From Choristocarpus tenellus KU-1152 (Eukaryota; Phaeophyceae), in the NCBI GenBank assembly GCA_964200185.2, contig CAXNAD020000304.1, positions 1 through 22,069 on the forward strand: 22,069 nucleotides of DNA. Reading direction: 5' to 3'. The number at the start of each line of letters is the position of its first letter. Position 1 is the stretch's first letter. This document shows positions 20,040-22,069 of this stretch, piece by piece. The notes beneath the pieces were generated by a model, which saw only the letters and a list, made by a program, of their open reading frames with translations, ran no database searches and had not been told where the DNA came from. The position numbers were made by a program, and so were the translations under genes.

Positions 20040-22069
20040 AATTCTTAGTTTAAACTGTACAGTGGTGATAGATACATGTGTCTTTATCATTATCCAGAGA
20101 AGAAGAGAAATTGACAGGAAGAAAGGAGGACCAGCCTTGGAGTAGAATGTAGTTACAATTATATGTTCTCATCGGACTGAGGTGCATGCGAAACTTGGTG
20201 AGCGAGGACTGCACTCTCCGAAACATGAGCCAAGTTGCAGTGAAGAGCGGGAGGTTCGCAAAAGTTGGAACTGTAGAAAAAGAAATACTGTGAGCGATTG
20301 CAGTTCTAGATGAACATGCTCAGTGGCGCATGCATTGGCTCAAAGTATCTGGGGGTGGGAACGGGTCTACAGCAGGGTGTCCATTCGGGCCTTTACCAGG
20401 AGAAGGGCACTTACATTATCCATCCGACACATGCAACCGAATTCACCCAAAAATCGCGACATGGAAAATGGGTCCCAAATGGACAGACCTGTGAAGAATA
20501 TGCTTTTTATTCATGTAAAAAAGTAGATTATGTAAGAAACGATCTGATGATGGAAGAGAAAATGTTTGTATTCTGAAGAATATAATATAGGTATGGGTTG
20601 ATGAACTAGAATATGGAAGAGTTTAGGAGGTGAAGTAAACTGTGATTACTGATTAGTGACCCAGAGAATAGGATTGATTTGGAGGGGCACCTTCCTTGCT
20701 TGGCCTTGAAGCCTTCTCCTTATTTCTCCTTCCTTAACCTACAACCTGTCAAACTCATTTAGGAAGTTATCGAAAGTCATTCATGTCAAGATTATGCTCG
20801 ACCATTTGTGAGAATATGATTTGAAGTATTAATTTTATGTACGCACAGAAGATAATGCGGGACATTCGGGATATTTAGGCGGGGTATTTGATCAGAAGTA
20901 ATCGGCGGACTATTAGAGTCGGAGTGTTTCTGACGTGTACTAGAGATACGTTGAGTCATTTGGTATTCTGAGTCATTAAGTGTAAGGACTGGTGAGCCCC
21001 ACCTAGTGAAGGTATCTCACTCTCTTCTTAACTGTGGTACAAGTTAATAAACAATAATATAACTAGTTGTGTGGGACAACAGATCGCCAAGGACAGCTTA
21101 ACATTCTAACCTAGCTTAGCCCTACAAAAGTGGGCACGGATTTCATTCGAAGTATCACGCTTGTAAGGGATGGATGAGTTATCAGAATCGCATAGGAGGC
21201 AAACATGTCACACATACCCTGGAGGCACCTGCCAGGAAACAAGAGGAAATACGACGGTAATATTATATTGTAGAGAGGTCCTAGTAAACCAAATTCAGGA
21301 ACGAGAACCAGTCCCAAGAAAAGCAAATTGAGAAAAACAAAAAAAAAGCTGCAGGAAGAACTTTGTATCGTACATACTCAGTAATCCGAAAGGCAAACGA
21401 CAATAAATCGAGCTGACGATTGCAATACCTTTCGGCTCACTTGAACCTCCAGGCTATATCTCAGTATGGGATACCTTGTACTTCGAGAACTGATGAATCT
21501 CTGGTCTTTTGGTCTTGCATCATGAGGGTCGTTCGGGGCTTTCTGTGATGAGCAACTTTGTCGGCAGGAGATTTGCTCAGTGTTTTACTTGTCTGAGGAA
21601 CAGCTGCACACATTGTCCACTTTGCACTTGCCGTTGGCAACCTTCACAATGGTGCATGTATGGCACATACAGTGCATTGGGTTTTACCACCACTCACATA
21701 ATAGCGGCTGGACAGCAGTTGCACAGCACAAACACTAGAATAGTCGTGCAGACAGTAGTATAATTGGAATACATCTGAGAACCGTTGCAACCTTCCCAAG
21801 TTACAGATTTCACTTTGCAGCTTTTAGCAAATCGGAGTTCCCCCTTTTGGGGTTCCACAAGTGTGTATACTGTTCGCGCTGGTTAAATCGCGGGAAGAAA
21901 TACTAACGCTATTCGCCATAACAGTATCACAACACAGAGTGAAAATATCTTAAAGGGTATGAGTTTTGCCTTGTTTGTCCGTTTGGGGCTTGGCTTCCCA
22001 CGGGAGTTTTATGTTAAAGTATCCCCAAAATCATCAAAGAGGATAAAGGTGATAAACCCGGCGAGATTG
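20040..22069. other. Right end, no gene supported
   Basis: I read all the longer open frames here (plus 20310-20576 and 21509-21763, minus 21111-21326) and found no family motif, signal peptide, splice-bounded coding block or RNA gene. It is best described as intergenic or intronic sequence. Confidence 0.45.

Noticed and set aside
1-22069. CRISPR array, bacterial operon, rRNA or prophage
   Set aside because: No regularly spaced repeats, Shine-Dalgarno-led gene runs, rRNA words or phage modules. The genes are intron-split.

Overview
This window reads as nuclear DNA of a eukaryote, most likely an alga of the stramenopile or haptophyte type. Two recognisable genes are split into short exons by GT-AG introns of about 0.2 to 2 kb. 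The intervening DNA is rich in repeats, and a decayed mariner transposase is present. The organism assignment is inferred from the protein families, the introns and the moderately AT-rich composition; no rRNA or marker gene is present to fix it.

The centre holds two genes transcribed away from each other from a shared 428-base interval (12673-13100). To the left, on the minus strand, a histone-deacetylase-family zinc hydrolase runs from 12672 down to at least 6307. I could place eight exons, whose reading phases all fit, giving 333 codons that start with a presequence-like N-terminus. All three zinc ligands and the tandem-His motif are present, but the exon carrying the catalytic GGGY tyrosine is not visible. 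To the right, on the plus strand, a secreted 2-oxoglutarate/Fe(II) dioxygenase of the prolyl-4-hydroxylase type runs from 13101 to 17991. It has five phase-compatible exons (262 codons), a signal peptide and a complete His-Asp-His iron triad.

Further left on the minus strand (about 5450 to 2843) lies a series of coding-like blocks with plausible splice sites, and locally matching phases, that I cannot assign to a family. It may be an intron-rich gene, partly decayed. Beyond it, minus 2378 to about 1151 is a frameshifted, stop-interrupted mariner-type transposase. Positions 441-659 hold another unexplained minus-strand open frame.

The rest is introns and intergenic DNA. It includes a 148-base tandem duplication with one mismatch (8515-8810), three diverged 72-base tandem units (5638-5855), a 36-base tandem pair (7486-7556), and two diverged copies of what looks like a tRNA-derived SINE (about 148-240 and 18040-18170). 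The right 4 kb (18171-22069) has no gene I can support apart from one candidate terminal exon at 19888-20036. I see no clearly new biological system. The most informative observations are the missing catalytic exon of the deacetylase, the unassigned spliced gene, and the head-to-head deacetylase/hydroxylase pair.
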